Origin: Arthrobacter sp. SO5
GTDB taxonomy: Bacteria > Actinomycetota > Actinomycetes > Actinomycetales > Micrococcaceae
Assembly (NCBI RefSeq): GCF_020532805.1
Contig: NZ_MQTQ01000055.1
Span: 1 to 38,887 of the forward strand
Direction of reading: 5' to 3'
DNA length: 38,887 nt
Both the position numbers and the translations under genes were made by a program. The notes beneath the pieces were generated by a model that was given only the letters and a program-made list of their open reading frames with translations, was not told where the DNA came from and searched no databases. Below, piece by piece: positions 30,142-38,022 of this stretch (its first letter is position 1; each line of letters starts with the position of its first letter).

Positions 30142-32535
30142 GTGAACCCCCATGAGTCCCTGATTCCGATGCTGGGCCGCGGCCCGGACCCGGAACAGCT
30201 ACGTCATGTGCGCACCATCCCCGCCCGCGAAGCCGTGCATGCCGCCTGGCCGGAATGGGCCCACCCCGATCTGGTCAGCGCCTACGGATCCCTTGGCATC
30301 CACGAGCCGTACCGACACCAGATCCAGGCAGCGGAGCTGGCCCATTCCGGACGGCACGTGGTCATCGCCACGGGCACGGCCTCCGGGAAGTCGCTGGCCT
30401 ACCAGCTGCCGGCGCTGGACGCGATCCACCGCTCCGAACTGCGGGTCCTCGCCGATCCCGGCAAAATCCACGACGACGGCGCCGTCACCCTCTATCTTTC
30501 GCCGACCAAGGCCCTCGCCGCTGACCAGCTGGCCGCGATCCGGGCGCTGAAGCTCCCGACCGTCCGGGCCGAGACGTACGACGGCGACACCGACCCCGCG
30601 TCCCGGCGGTGGATCCGGGACCATGCGAACTTCATCCTGGCCAATCCGGACATGCTGCACTTCGGGATCCTTCCCAACCATGCCTGGTGGGCGCGGTTCT
30701 TCCGCCGGCTGCGCTACGTGATCGTTGACGAGGCCCACAGCTACCGCGGCGTCTTCGGCTCGCACGTGGCCAACCTGATGCGAAGGCTGCGCCGCATCTG
30801 CGCCTACTACAGCCCCGGGACCGACCATCCCGGCCCCGTTTTCATCGCCGCCTCCGCCACGGCCTCCCAACCGGGGACCTCCTTCGGCCGGCTCATCGGT
30901 GCGCCGGTCACCGCCGTCTCCGAGGATTCCTCGCCGCACGGCTCCACGACGGTCGCGTTCTGGGAGCCTGCCCTGACCGAAGTCCGGGGCGAGAACGGCG
31001 CCAAGGAGCGGCGGACGGCAGTGGCCGAAACCGCGGATCTGCTCGCCAACCTGGTGTCTGCTCGGGTCCGGACGATTGCCTTCATCAAGTCCCGGCGGGG
31101 CGCCGAAACGATTGCCTCCATCACGAAGCGCCTGCTGAACGAGGTGGATCCGAGCCTGCCGCAGCGGGTGGCTGCCTACCGCTCCGGCTATCTGCCGGAA
31201 GAGCGGCGGGCCCTGGAGAAATCCCTGCGCTCCGGGGAGCTGCTGGGGGTTTCCAGCACATCGGCCCTGGAACTGGGGATCGACATCTCCGGGCTCGATG
31301 CTGTGCTGGTCGCAGGCTGGCCGGGGACCCGGGCGTCCTTGTTCCAGCAGGTCGGCCGGGCGGGCCGGGCGGGCCAGGACGCCATCGCCGCCTTCGTGGC
31401 GAGCGATGACCCGCTGGACACCTATCTGGTGAACCACCCCGAGGCGATCTTCGACGTCTCGGTGGAGGCCACGGTGTTTGACCCCTCCAATCCCTACGTG
31501 CTGGGGCCACATCTGTGCGCCGCCGCCGCCGAACTGCCGCTGGGCTACGCCGAGCTGGACCTGTTCGGCGGGACCGCGGAGAAACTGCTGGACCAGCTTG
31601 TGGCCCAGGGCTACCTGCGCAGGCGACCTGCAGGATGGTTCTGGACGCACCCGCAAAGCGCCGCGGCCATGGTGAACCTCCGGGCCGACGGCGGCGGGCC
31701 GGTAAGCATCGTTGATGCCGACACCGGTTCCCTGCTGGGCACCATGGACTCCCCGCAGACCCACTACCAGGCGCACACCGGCGCCATCTATGTCCACCAG
31801 GGCGAGAGTTACGTGGTGGAAGACCTCAACGAGGACGACCACTGCGTGGTGGTGCGCCGGGCCAACCCGGATTATTACACCACCGCACGGGACGTGACCC
31901 AGATTGAGGTGCTGGAAACACAGCGCACCACCCAGTGGGGCGACGTCGCCGTGCATTTCGGGGACGTGAAAGTGACAACGCAGGTTGTCTCCTTCCAGCG
32001 CAAGGCCCTGATCTCCAATGAGATTCTTGGCGAGGAGCCGCTGCAGCTGGGGGCCAGGGACCTTTTCACCAAGGCCGTGTGGTTTGTCATGGACAACCGC
32101 TCTCTGAGCGGCGCCGGACTGATCGAGGCACAGTTCCCCGGGGCCCTGCACGCCGCTGAACACGCGGCAATCGGGCTCCTGCCGCTGGTGGCCTCCAGCG
32201 ACCGCTGGGACATCGGCGGCGTATCCACCGCCATTCACGCCGACACCGGCGTGCCGACCATCTTCGTGTATGACGGCCACCCCGGCGGCGCAGGCTTCGC
32301 CGAACGCGGCTACGACAAGGCCCGGGTGTGGCTCTCGGCCACACGCGACGCGATCGAAGCCTGCGAATGCGAGTCCGGCTGCCCGTCCTGCGTTCAGTCC
32401 CCCAAATGTGGGAACAAGAACAACCCCCTGGACAAGAACGCCGCGGTCACGCTGATCGATGTGCTGCTGAAGGACGCGACCGACCTGATGCGGGCCGGAC
32501 AGCCGGACCAGGCCGCGGCACCGCTCCGCAGCTAG
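30142..32535 (+). CDS. DEAD/DEAH-box helicase with DUF1998 zinc domain (MrfA/YprA-like)
   Basis: Protein of 797 residues. Superfamily 2 helicase motifs: HQIQAAELAHSG (Q region), TGTASGKSLAYQLPAL (Walker A), VIVDEAHSYRG (DEAH), FIAASATASQPG (motif III), ALELGIDISGLDAVLVAGWPG and QQVGRAGRAGQ (motif VI). The C terminus has the DUF1998 module with four cysteines in CECESGCPSC and SPKCGNKNNPLD. B. subtilis MrfA of this family works in repair of mitomycin damage. In actinobacteria the gene is the constant neighbour of the tad locus ('helicase/secretion neighborhood'). The start is GTG at 30142. Its tail converges on the tad genes with 23 bases between stops. Confidence 0.92.
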   Translation: MNPHESLIPMLGRGPDPEQLRHVRTIPAREAVHAAWPEWAHPDLVSAYGSLGIHEPYRHQIQAAELAHSGRHVVIATGTASGKSLAYQLPALDAIHRSELRVLADPGKIHDDGAVTLYLSPTKALAADQLAAIRALKLPTVRAETYDGDTDPASRRWIRDHANFILANPDMLHFGILPNHAWWARFFRRLRYVIVDEAHSYRGVFGSHVANLMRRLRRICAYYSPGTDHPGPVFIAASATASQPGTSFGRLIGAPVTAVSEDSSPHGSTTVAFWEPALTEVRGENGAKERRTAVAETADLLANLVSARVRTIAFIKSRRGAETIASITKRLLNEVDPSLPQRVAAYRSGYLPEERRALEKSLRSGELLGVSSTSALELGIDISGLDAVLVAGWPGTRASLFQQVGRAGRAGQDAIAAFVASDDPLDTYLVNHPEAIFDVSVEATVFDPSNPYVLGPHLCAAAAELPLGYAELDLFGGTAEKLLDQLVAQGYLRRRPAGWFWTHPQSAAAMVNLRADGGGPVSIVDADTGSLLGTMDSPQTHYQAHTGAIYVHQGESYVVEDLNEDDHCVVVRRANPDYYTTARDVTQIEVLETQRTTQWGDVAVHFGDVKVTTQVVSFQRKALISNEILGEEPLQLGARDLFTKAVWFVMDNRSLSGAGLIEAQFPGALHAAEHAAIGLLPLVASSDRWDIGGVSTAIHADTGVPTIFVYDGHPGGAGFAERGYDKARVWLSATRDAIEACECESGCPSCVQSPKCGNKNNPLDKNAAVTLIDVLLKDATDLMRAGQPDQAAAPLRS

Positions 32536-32558
32536 CGACGGCACGGGAACCCCTCGCA

Positions 32559-32939
32559 TCATGGCGGCGGCCCGGCTCGGGCCTGTCCGGTGGCCGCACC
32601 GAATAAGGTCCTGGTGCCGAGTTCAGTGCGGACCTGCACAGTTTCCCCGTCGCCTTCCGAGCAGCTGAGGACGGCGGCATTGTTCCGGAGGGCCACCGCC
32701 TCGGCGACGGCGCAGGGCTCGCCGTTCGTGATTCCCCGCGCGGCGTCTGCTGCGGCCAGCGCCGCAAGATCGGCGGCGGCAGCGGCTCTGGAGGCCAGCA
32801 CGGCCGACTGCGCCAGCAGCACAATCAGCGCTGTCGCCATGATGATGACCAGGCCCAGCCCGAGGGCGAGGACTGTCCCCGAGCCGCCCTCCATGGAGCG
32901 CTCCGGCGCTGGGCCCGGCTGCTCCAACCGCCGCTTCAT
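32559..32939 (-). CDS. TadE-like small membrane protein (helicase/secretion neighbourhood type)
   Basis: Protein of 126 residues with one hydrophobic helix near the N terminus (TVLALGLGLVIIMATALIVLLAQSAVL), then an Ala-rich amphipathic helix (SRAAAAADLAALAAADAARG) and a short C-terminal domain with two cysteines (EPCAV, LSCSEG) that could bond. This matches the small TadE/TadG-like protein that ends the tad operon in actinobacteria (Rv3654c position in M. tuberculosis). The ATG overlaps the upstream stop by four bases (ATGA), so it is coupled. It is probably a minor pilin or assembly factor. Confidence 0.85.
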   Translation of the reverse strand: MKRRLEQPGPAPERSMEGGSGTVLALGLGLVIIMATALIVLLAQSAVLASRAAAAADLAALAAADAARGITNGEPCAVAEAVALRNNAAVLSCSEGDGETVQVRTELGTRTLFGAATGQARAGPPP

Positions 32940-33523
32940 GCCGCCTGCCTGAGAGGCTGTCGTTCCTGGAGTTTCCGGGCCTGGGCGCGGGCGGAGGTTT
33001 CGGTCGCTTCACCCCTGGCCCAGGCCCTGGCCGAGAGAGTCCACGGAAGCAGCGAGCCGACGGTTCCGGGGACCCTGCCGGACACCGTGACGCTGAGCCA
33101 GTCGCCGTCGAACGCCACCGCTGACGCTGCGGAATCGCCGGCGAGCCGTCGGACGATCGCGCCGACGGCTGCGGCATCTTCGCCACGCGCCAGTGCCCGC
33201 GCGCCGGCCCGCGCCGCCTCCTCCAGCCTTAGCTGCGTCACGCCGGCGGCCGAGCCTGCCAACAGCAGGGCCAGCAGGAGCAGAACTGCGGGCAGCGCCA
33301 CGGCGAACTCGGCCGTCACGGCACCGCGGCACGTTTTTCCGGCGACAGTGGGCGGCCAGGATCCGCGCCCGGCCTGCGGCGCTGATCCTGCTCCCGGACA
33401 CCGACTGCGTGCACGGGGCCCGGGGGTCCGGCAGCCTGCGGCTGCGGCACAGCCGCGCAGGAACCCCGGATACCCGGGATCACGGGCCGGGCCCTTCTCC
33501 TGGTCTCGCCATCCACAGCTCAT
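32936..33523 (-). CDS. TadE family minor pilin
   Basis: Protein of 195 residues from the ATG at 33523, which overlaps the upstream stop as ATGA. The recognisable part begins around residue 66: RGAVTAEFAVALPAVLLLLALLLAG, where Gly followed by AVTAE is a type IV prepilin peptidase site (Glu at +5), then EEAARAGARALARG and a beta domain. The only other in-frame start, GTG at 33319, would begin at that Thr-Ala-Glu and lose the cleavage glycine, so the long start is preferred. The first 65 residues have weaker codon bias and are Pro/Arg/Cys-rich, which is odd. A frameshift or a very long leader are both possible. Confidence 0.75.
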   Translation of the reverse strand: MSCGWRDQEKGPARDPGYPGFLRGCAAAAGCRTPGPRARSRCPGAGSAPQAGRGSWPPTVAGKTCRGAVTAEFAVALPAVLLLLALLLAGSAAGVTQLRLEEAARAGARALARGEDAAAVGAIVRRLAGDSAASAVAFDGDWLSVTVSGRVPGTVGSLLPWTLSARAWARGEATETSARAQARKLQERQPLRQAA

Positions 33524-33804
33524 GGCAAGGCGAGTGCCGTGCGGATAAGGTTCAGCAGGAACCCGCGGACCTCGTCGCTGCGCATGATGAATACGAGGAT
33601 GCCCGCGAAACCTACCGCGGCCAGCGTTGCGATGGCATATTCGGCGGTCGCCATGCCGGCCTCGGAGCCGATGAGCCGACTTTGCCACTGCGGACGGACC
33701 GGGTCTGCCACGCTGGCGCCCGGATAGATTTCACGAACCCCGGTGGTTCCCGGTGCGGCGGCTCCGCTGGCTTCGGCGGGAACTTCTTTGTGGTGGATTG
33801 ACAT
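33520..33804 (-). CDS. DUF4244 Flp-type pilin
   Basis: Protein of 94 residues. After a polar leader of about 54 residues comes SEAGMATAEYAIATLAAVGFAGILVFIM, with Gly-Met-Ala-Thr-Ala-Glu giving the prepilin cleavage pattern (Glu at +5) and the Ala-Glu-Tyr motif of Flp pilins, then a helix ending RGFLLNLIRTALALP. This is the likely major pilin. AGAGGA lies six bases before the ATG at 33804. It is the first gene of a three-gene unit with its own promoter (33850-33904). Confidence 0.87.
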   Translation of the reverse strand: MSIHHKEVPAEASGAAAPGTTGVREIYPGASVADPVRPQWQSRLIGSEAGMATAEYAIATLAAVGFAGILVFIMRSDEVRGFLLNLIRTALALP

Positions 33805-33849
33805 GCGATGTCCTCTCATGGGTTTCCGGCAGGATTGCCGGTTGCTTCG

Positions 33850-33904
33850 ACTCTCCCCGGCCTGATCCGTGCGGGTAAGGGACGTTCCGGGCCAAGTGGA
33901 TAAC
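33850..33904 (-). promoter_or_regulatory. Promoter block of the pilin operon, shared with the ssd-tad operon
   Basis: On the minus strand 33904-33874 reads GTTATCCACTTGGCCCGG then AACGTCCCTTACC; 18 bases further is GAGAGT (33855-33850). The TTACC end lies at the -35 position relative to that -10-like box. The 31-bp block is 23/31 identical to 37950-37920 upstream of ssd, with the same distance to the -10. Confidence 0.65.
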
Positions 33905-33933
33905 CCCGTCCCCGGCCGAAGCCGGGAAAGGGG
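33904..33933 (-). terminator. Possible terminator after tadC
   Basis: CCCGGC (33911-33916) pairs with 33921-33926 around CGAA, and an outer CCCC (33904-33907) can pair with GGGG (33930-33933). It is about 100 bases after the tadC stop and directly upstream of the pilin promoter. No U-tract. The rest of 33934-34034 is GC-rich with no feature seen. Confidence 0.35.
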
Positions 33934-34034
33934 CTGGGTGCACGGAAAGGGGCCGGGCCGCGGGAAGGGCTGGCAGCGCGGAACGCTGGCGGGCCCGGCG
34001 GGGCTCCACTGGCATGTACCGGTTCAGGGGCGGC

Positions 34035-34643
34035 TCAGGCCGGCAACAACGCCAGCAGCACCGGCGCAACGCCGAGGCACAAGAATGCCGGCAGCGAGCA
34101 GAGCCCCAGCGGGATGACCAGCCTCACGCTCAGGGCTGCCGCCTGTTTCTCGGCAGCCCTGAATTGTTCCCGGCGGATCCGTGCCGCCTGGGCGTACAGG
34201 ATTGCCGAGGACGGCGCCCCCGTCAGTGCCGCGAAGCCCAAGGCATCGCGCAGGACAATCAGTTTCGGTGAGCGGACACCGGAACTGTGCCAGGCGGTTT
34301 GCCAGTCGGCGCCAAGCGCGAGCGCAGACACCACCGGCCGCAGCGGGACACTGAATTCTGCTGCCGCCACCAAGGCCACGAGCTCCAGAGAACGCCCGAG
34401 GCCGGCTCCCGCGTCAAGCATCGCGCCGATCAGTTCCAGCATCATTGCGGTGTCGCCTAGCTCTGCCGGGGTGGCCTGGCCGGGCACGGGACGGCCTCGG
34501 GCCCCGGGAGGGGCCTGGGCAGCGCGGGGGTCCGGCACCTGGCGGCTGAGTCGTTTCCGGACCTGGCCGGCCCCGGACAAAAACGTCATGGCAACGCCGG
34601 CCAGAATCGCCGCCATTGCGAGGCCGGCCAGATCAGCCGTCAC
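34035..34643 (-). CDS. tadC: Type II secretion F family protein, TadC-like
   Basis: Protein of 202 residues: an N-terminal membrane helix (LAGLAMAAILAGVAMTFLSG), a cytoplasmic GspF-type helical domain (LGDTAMMLELIGAMLDAGAGLGRSLELVA and VSALALGADWQTAW), and C-terminal membrane segments (SVRLVIPLGLCSLPAFLCLGVAPVLLALL). With TadB it forms the inner-membrane platform of the pilus. It is short like the actinobacterial Rv3657c type. The GTG start overlaps the tadB stop by four bases (GTGA). Confidence 0.88.
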   Translation of the reverse strand: MTADLAGLAMAAILAGVAMTFLSGAGQVRKRLSRQVPDPRAAQAPPGARGRPVPGQATPAELGDTAMMLELIGAMLDAGAGLGRSLELVALVAAAEFSVPLRPVVSALALGADWQTAWHSSGVRSPKLIVLRDALGFAALTGAPSSAILYAQAARIRREQFRAAEKQAAALSVRLVIPLGLCSLPAFLCLGVAPVLLALLPA

Positions 34644-35473
34644 TGCGGCAAGCCTGCCGCAGACCGGACCAGCCTGGCGGACCAGATCCTCCCGGCCGCA
34701 GTGAGGACACTGCCCGCGGCGAGTGCGGCCATCCCGAGCGGAGTGCCCAGCAGGGTCCGGAGCGGATCCACCCCCAGCAGCGTGCCCAGCCCCAGTCCCA
34801 GCACCGGCAGCCAGGTGAGCAGCCGCACTGTGGCACGGGGCCCGGCAAGTGCCGTCTGGCGGGCAGCTTCCGCGTCATCCTCGGCATCTAGCTGCGCGGC
34901 GAAACGCGACAAAACGTCAGCCAGCGGGCAACCACTGGCCTCGGCGATGTCGAAGCAGGCGGCCAGCTGGTCCCAGACCCTGCTCTCGCCTCCGGAGGCG
35001 TGCCGCTCCCGGCGGGTCGCGCCGTCCCGTCCGCCGCGCCGCGCACCGGCGCTGCGGATGGCCGCTCCGACGGGAGATCCCCGCATGGCTGCGGAGCGGG
35101 CGGCGGCCAGCAGGGTCAGCGAACCCGGGGCAAGAGTCGCCCTGGAGTGAGGGCTGCGGGTCACCCGCGGGTCCGCCAGGCCCTCCGCCGAGTAGAGGGT
35201 CCACAGCTCATCCCACAGCCGCGACGGCGAGCGGCCCCCTTTGAGCAGAGCGGCCAATTGCTGCACGACCACCGTCACCGGGACCTCCGGCGCGGCGCGC
35301 CGCGGCCACCCGGGTAGTGTCCTGGTAGTCCTCCGTCCTCGCCGGGAATCCGCCGACCTCAGACCGGTTTGCGGGACGCCGGTCAGCGCGGCGCCGACCC
35401 GCCGGACAGGAGTCCGCAGCGGCAACAGCGCCAGACACGCCGCGAGGGCCAGAACCCCGATGAGCAAGGCCAT
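34640..35473 (-). CDS. tadB: Type II secretion F family protein, TadB-like
   Basis: Protein of 277 residues. An N-terminal helix (ALLIGVLALAACLALLPL), an Arg-rich link, the GspF domain (VVVQQLAALLKGGRSPSRLWDEL and DQLAACFDIAEASGCPLADVLSRFAAQLD), then two membrane helices (VRLLTWLPVLGLGLGTLLG and MAALAAGSVLTAAGRIW). The A of its ATG is the last base of the tadA stop (TGATG). A much longer open frame upstream is only the shifted shadow of tadA. Confidence 0.88.
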   Translation of the reverse strand: MALLIGVLALAACLALLPLRTPVRRVGAALTGVPQTGLRSADSRRGRRTTRTLPGWPRRAAPEVPVTVVVQQLAALLKGGRSPSRLWDELWTLYSAEGLADPRVTRSPHSRATLAPGSLTLLAAARSAAMRGSPVGAAIRSAGARRGGRDGATRRERHASGGESRVWDQLAACFDIAEASGCPLADVLSRFAAQLDAEDDAEAARQTALAGPRATVRLLTWLPVLGLGLGTLLGVDPLRTLLGTPLGMAALAAGSVLTAAGRIWSARLVRSAAGLPQ

Positions 35474-36786
35474 CACGCACGGCTCCCGGCGTGGCGGCTC
35501 CGGCGCAGTCCCGTCGTTGGTGCCGTTTCGTGCTGCTGGCCGGTGTCCGTCCCGGCGGACAGACCCAGCCGCTGCGCAAACTGCGGCCAGGCAGGGCCGA
35601 AGCGGACGCCGCCGTCGAGGACGTCCAGCGCCGCAGTGACGGAGAGCCCCGTGGCGGCTTCCGTCAAGACGCCGACGCACGCCACCCGCCGGCCGCCGCC
35701 GCCGACCCGCTCCACGTGGATCACGGCGTCGAGGGCGCTGGCCGCCTGCAGCCGCACAGCGTCCTGGCCCAGGCCCGCGAGCGCGCCCAGCGCGGTCAAC
35801 CGCGCCGGGACGGCTGCAGCGGTGTTGGCGTGGATGGTCCCGCCTCCTCCGGAGTGGCCGGTGTTCATGGCCGCCAGGAGTTCCCGGACTTCCGCGCCCC
35901 GGCATTCGCCGACGATCAGCCGGTCCGGGCGCATCCGCAGGGCCTGCCGGACGAGCTCGCCGAGATCCACGACGCCGCCGCCCTCCAGATTGCCGTGACG
36001 GGACTCCAGCGAGACGACGTGCGGGTGGACAGGATTCAGCTCGGAGGCGTCTTCGATCAGCACCAGCCGTTCCCCGGGATGGCACAGGCCCAGGAGCGTG
36101 GCGAGGAGGGTCGTCTTGCCCGACCCCGTGGCGCCGCTGATCAGGAAGCTCAGCCGGCGCTCGACCATGCTTTCCAGCACGTTCCGGACCAACGGGCCGA
36201 ACATGCCGTGCTGCAGCAGCTCGTCCATGGAGAACACCTTCTCGCGCCGGATCCGGATGCTCAGAAGTGTTCCGGTTGTGGAGATCGGCGGGAGCACGGC
36301 ATGGATCCGGTAGCCGCCGTCGAGCCTGACATCCACGCAGGGGGAACCGTCATCGAGACGGCGCCCGCCCGCCGCCACGAGCCGGGCCGCGAGGGCGCGG
36401 ATCTGCCGCTCGCCGGAGAAGCCGACCGCGGCCCGCTCAAGTCCCCTCCCGCGGTCCAGCCACACCGAATCGGGGCCGTTGACGAAGATATCCGTCACGG
36501 CGGCATCCCGGGCCAGCACCTGCAGCGGGCCCAGCCCGTTCAGCTCGGCGCTGATGCTCTCGACAGCGGCCAGGGCACCGGAAGTGCCGAGCAGCTTTCC
36601 ACTAGCCTGCACGGCGGCGGCAACCCGGGACACGGTGACCGGCCCGGCGTCGGACATCACCGACTCGCGAACAGACTCCAGCAGCCGCGCATCCAGCAGT
36701 CTGTGGTCCGCCGTCCCCTGACGCGGCGCGTCAGGACCGGCCCCGCGGCTCCATCCGAGCGGCCCCTGCGCCGCATGTCCGCTCAT
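35473..36786 (-). CDS. tadA: Pilus assembly ATPase TadA (CpaF family)
   Basis: Protein of 437 residues, the secretion ATPase that drives pilus assembly. After an N-terminal linker the ATPase core shows LGPLQVLARDAAVTDIFVNGP, the Walker A loop ISGATGSGKTTLLATL, the Asp box LVLIEDASELNP, Walker B region RLIVGECRGAEVRELL, and the His box GGGGTIHANTA. The tail is Arg/His-rich. The ATG overlaps the ssd stop by four bases. It is the only secretion ATPase in the window and must serve both tad units. Confidence 0.94.
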   Translation of the reverse strand: MSGHAAQGPLGWSRGAGPDAPRQGTADHRLLDARLLESVRESVMSDAGPVTVSRVAAAVQASGKLLGTSGALAAVESISAELNGLGPLQVLARDAAVTDIFVNGPDSVWLDRGRGLERAAVGFSGERQIRALAARLVAAGGRRLDDGSPCVDVRLDGGYRIHAVLPPISTTGTLLSIRIRREKVFSMDELLQHGMFGPLVRNVLESMVERRLSFLISGATGSGKTTLLATLLGLCHPGERLVLIEDASELNPVHPHVVSLESRHGNLEGGGVVDLGELVRQALRMRPDRLIVGECRGAEVRELLAAMNTGHSGGGGTIHANTAAAVPARLTALGALAGLGQDAVRLQAASALDAVIHVERVGGGGRRVACVGVLTEAATGLSVTAALDVLDGGVRFGPAWPQFAQRLGLSAGTDTGQQHETAPTTGLRRSRHAGSRA

Positions 36787-37889
36787 CCGGGATCCCCGCC
36801 GGGGTCAAGCACCGCCGCCGCAAACCGCCGGACATTGCCCTGCCGGCCCGTGTCCAGCAGGCGCCCGAGTTCCGTCGCTGCGGCGGCACCCCGGACATCC
36901 GGCATGATCGCGCCCAGGGGCAGCCCCACCGATTCGGCAATGAGGGCTCCGTCAAGGGCCGCTCCGGCCCCTCTTCGGATGACCAAGGCGGTTTCCACCG
37001 GAGGAAGATCCTGCAGGAGCCGCGCCGTTGCCACGGCCGCACGCAGCTGAGCGGGGGCGATGACGACAATCCTGTCGCAGTCCCAGGCGAAGGCGCGCTG
37101 TGCCTCGCGCCCCCGGCCGATGTCGACGATGACGAGCTCGTAGCCGCGCCGGGCCGCATCGAGCACGCCGGCCACCGTCCCCGCGTCCATCCCCGCGTGA
37201 GGACCCCGGGTGCCGGGCCAGGACAGGAACGAGAACCCTTCGATCCGTGGCAGGGCCTCACGGAACTGTTGCGGGTCAATGCTGCCGCTGGCCCCGGCAA
37301 GGTCCGGCCACCGCAGACCAGCGGTTTCCTCGGCGGCAAGCACCAGTTCCATTCCCCCGCCCCAGGGATCGCCGTCCACCAGCAGGACGGAGGTTCCGTG
37401 CCGGGCCGCCGCCTGCGCCAGCCACACGGCCGCCGTCGTGGCGCCCGCCCCGCCGCAGCCCCCGGTGATGCCGAGGACAAACCCGCCTGCCTCCGGGGCG
37501 CGGGACCGGCTCAGATACTCTGCCAGCCACACCGAGGCATCGGGCAGCACGGCTACCCGTTCGGCGCCGATGGCTGCAGCCAGCTGCCAGAGGCTCTCAC
37601 CGTCCCCGCTCAGGCCAACCAGCACGGCCGGGGCACGGCGGCGCGGCGGCAACCCGCGGATATCGCTGCCGACCAGCACCGCCGCTGCGGCGTCCCAGAA
37701 CGGGGCCGCCTCCGCGAGGCCGGCCGCCGTCCGGAGCTGGCCTCCGGCGGCGGCCACGATGCGTTCAACTTCGCCGCACAGAACAGCGGAGCCCGTGACC
37801 AGCAGCGTCACCGTCGACTCGCCGGGCAGCCATGGCCCCGGACCCCCGGGAGGGTCCGGGGCCGCGTCGGGTGACTGGTGCCTGCTCAT
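36783..37889 (-). CDS. ssd: Septum site-determining protein Ssd (CpaE/TadZ-like ATPase)
   Basis: Protein of 368 residues of the MinD/CpaE group. An N-terminal receiver-like domain without a clear phosphate-accepting site (VTLLVTGSAVLCGEVERIVAAAG to about 130) is followed by the ParA/MinD ATPase domain with the deviant Walker A GITGGCGGAGATTAAVWLA, LLVDGDPWGGGMEL and YELVIVDIGRG. TadZ-like proteins place the pilus machine at the pole; the mycobacterial homologue (Rv3660c) affects septum formation. It starts the operon ssd-tadA-tadB-tadC. CACAGT ends six bases before its ATG. Confidence 0.9.
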   Translation of the reverse strand: MSRHQSPDAAPDPPGGPGPWLPGESTVTLLVTGSAVLCGEVERIVAAAGGQLRTAAGLAEAAPFWDAAAAVLVGSDIRGLPPRRRAPAVLVGLSGDGESLWQLAAAIGAERVAVLPDASVWLAEYLSRSRAPEAGGFVLGITGGCGGAGATTAAVWLAQAAARHGTSVLLVDGDPWGGGMELVLAAEETAGLRWPDLAGASGSIDPQQFREALPRIEGFSFLSWPGTRGPHAGMDAGTVAGVLDAARRGYELVIVDIGRGREAQRAFAWDCDRIVVIAPAQLRAAVATARLLQDLPPVETALVIRRGAGAALDGALIAESVGLPLGAIMPDVRGAAAATELGRLLDTGRQGNVRRFAAAVLDPGGDPG

Positions 37890-37895
37890 GATGCC

Positions 37896-37950
37896 ACTGT
37901 GCCGCTCCCTGAAGCCCGCGGTAAGGGGTGCCCCGGGCTATGTGGACAAG
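37896..37950 (-). promoter_or_regulatory. Promoter block of the ssd-tad operon, shared with the pilin operon
   Basis: On the minus strand 37950-37920 reads CTTGTCCACATAGCCCGG then GGCACCCCTTACC; 18 bases later is CACAGT (37901-37896), six bases before the ssd ATG. TTGTCCACA alone matches the actinobacterial DnaA-box consensus, but the conservation runs through the whole 31 bp, so a dedicated regulator is more likely. Confidence 0.65.
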
Positions 37951-38022
37951 CTGGCCGGACACACGACGCGGGCACCCCCCCACGTGACAGGCGACGGCAC
38001 GCCACAGGGCAGAATTGACCCT

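Noticed and set aside
30199..32562. A 787-codon open frame antisense to the MrfA-like helicase
   Set aside because: Same shadow effect; the plus-strand helicase has all family motifs and the antisense frame has none.
33319..33321. GTG at 33319 as the TadE start
   Set aside because: It would start the protein inside the prepilin cleavage motif and delete the needed glycine, and it has no ribosome site.
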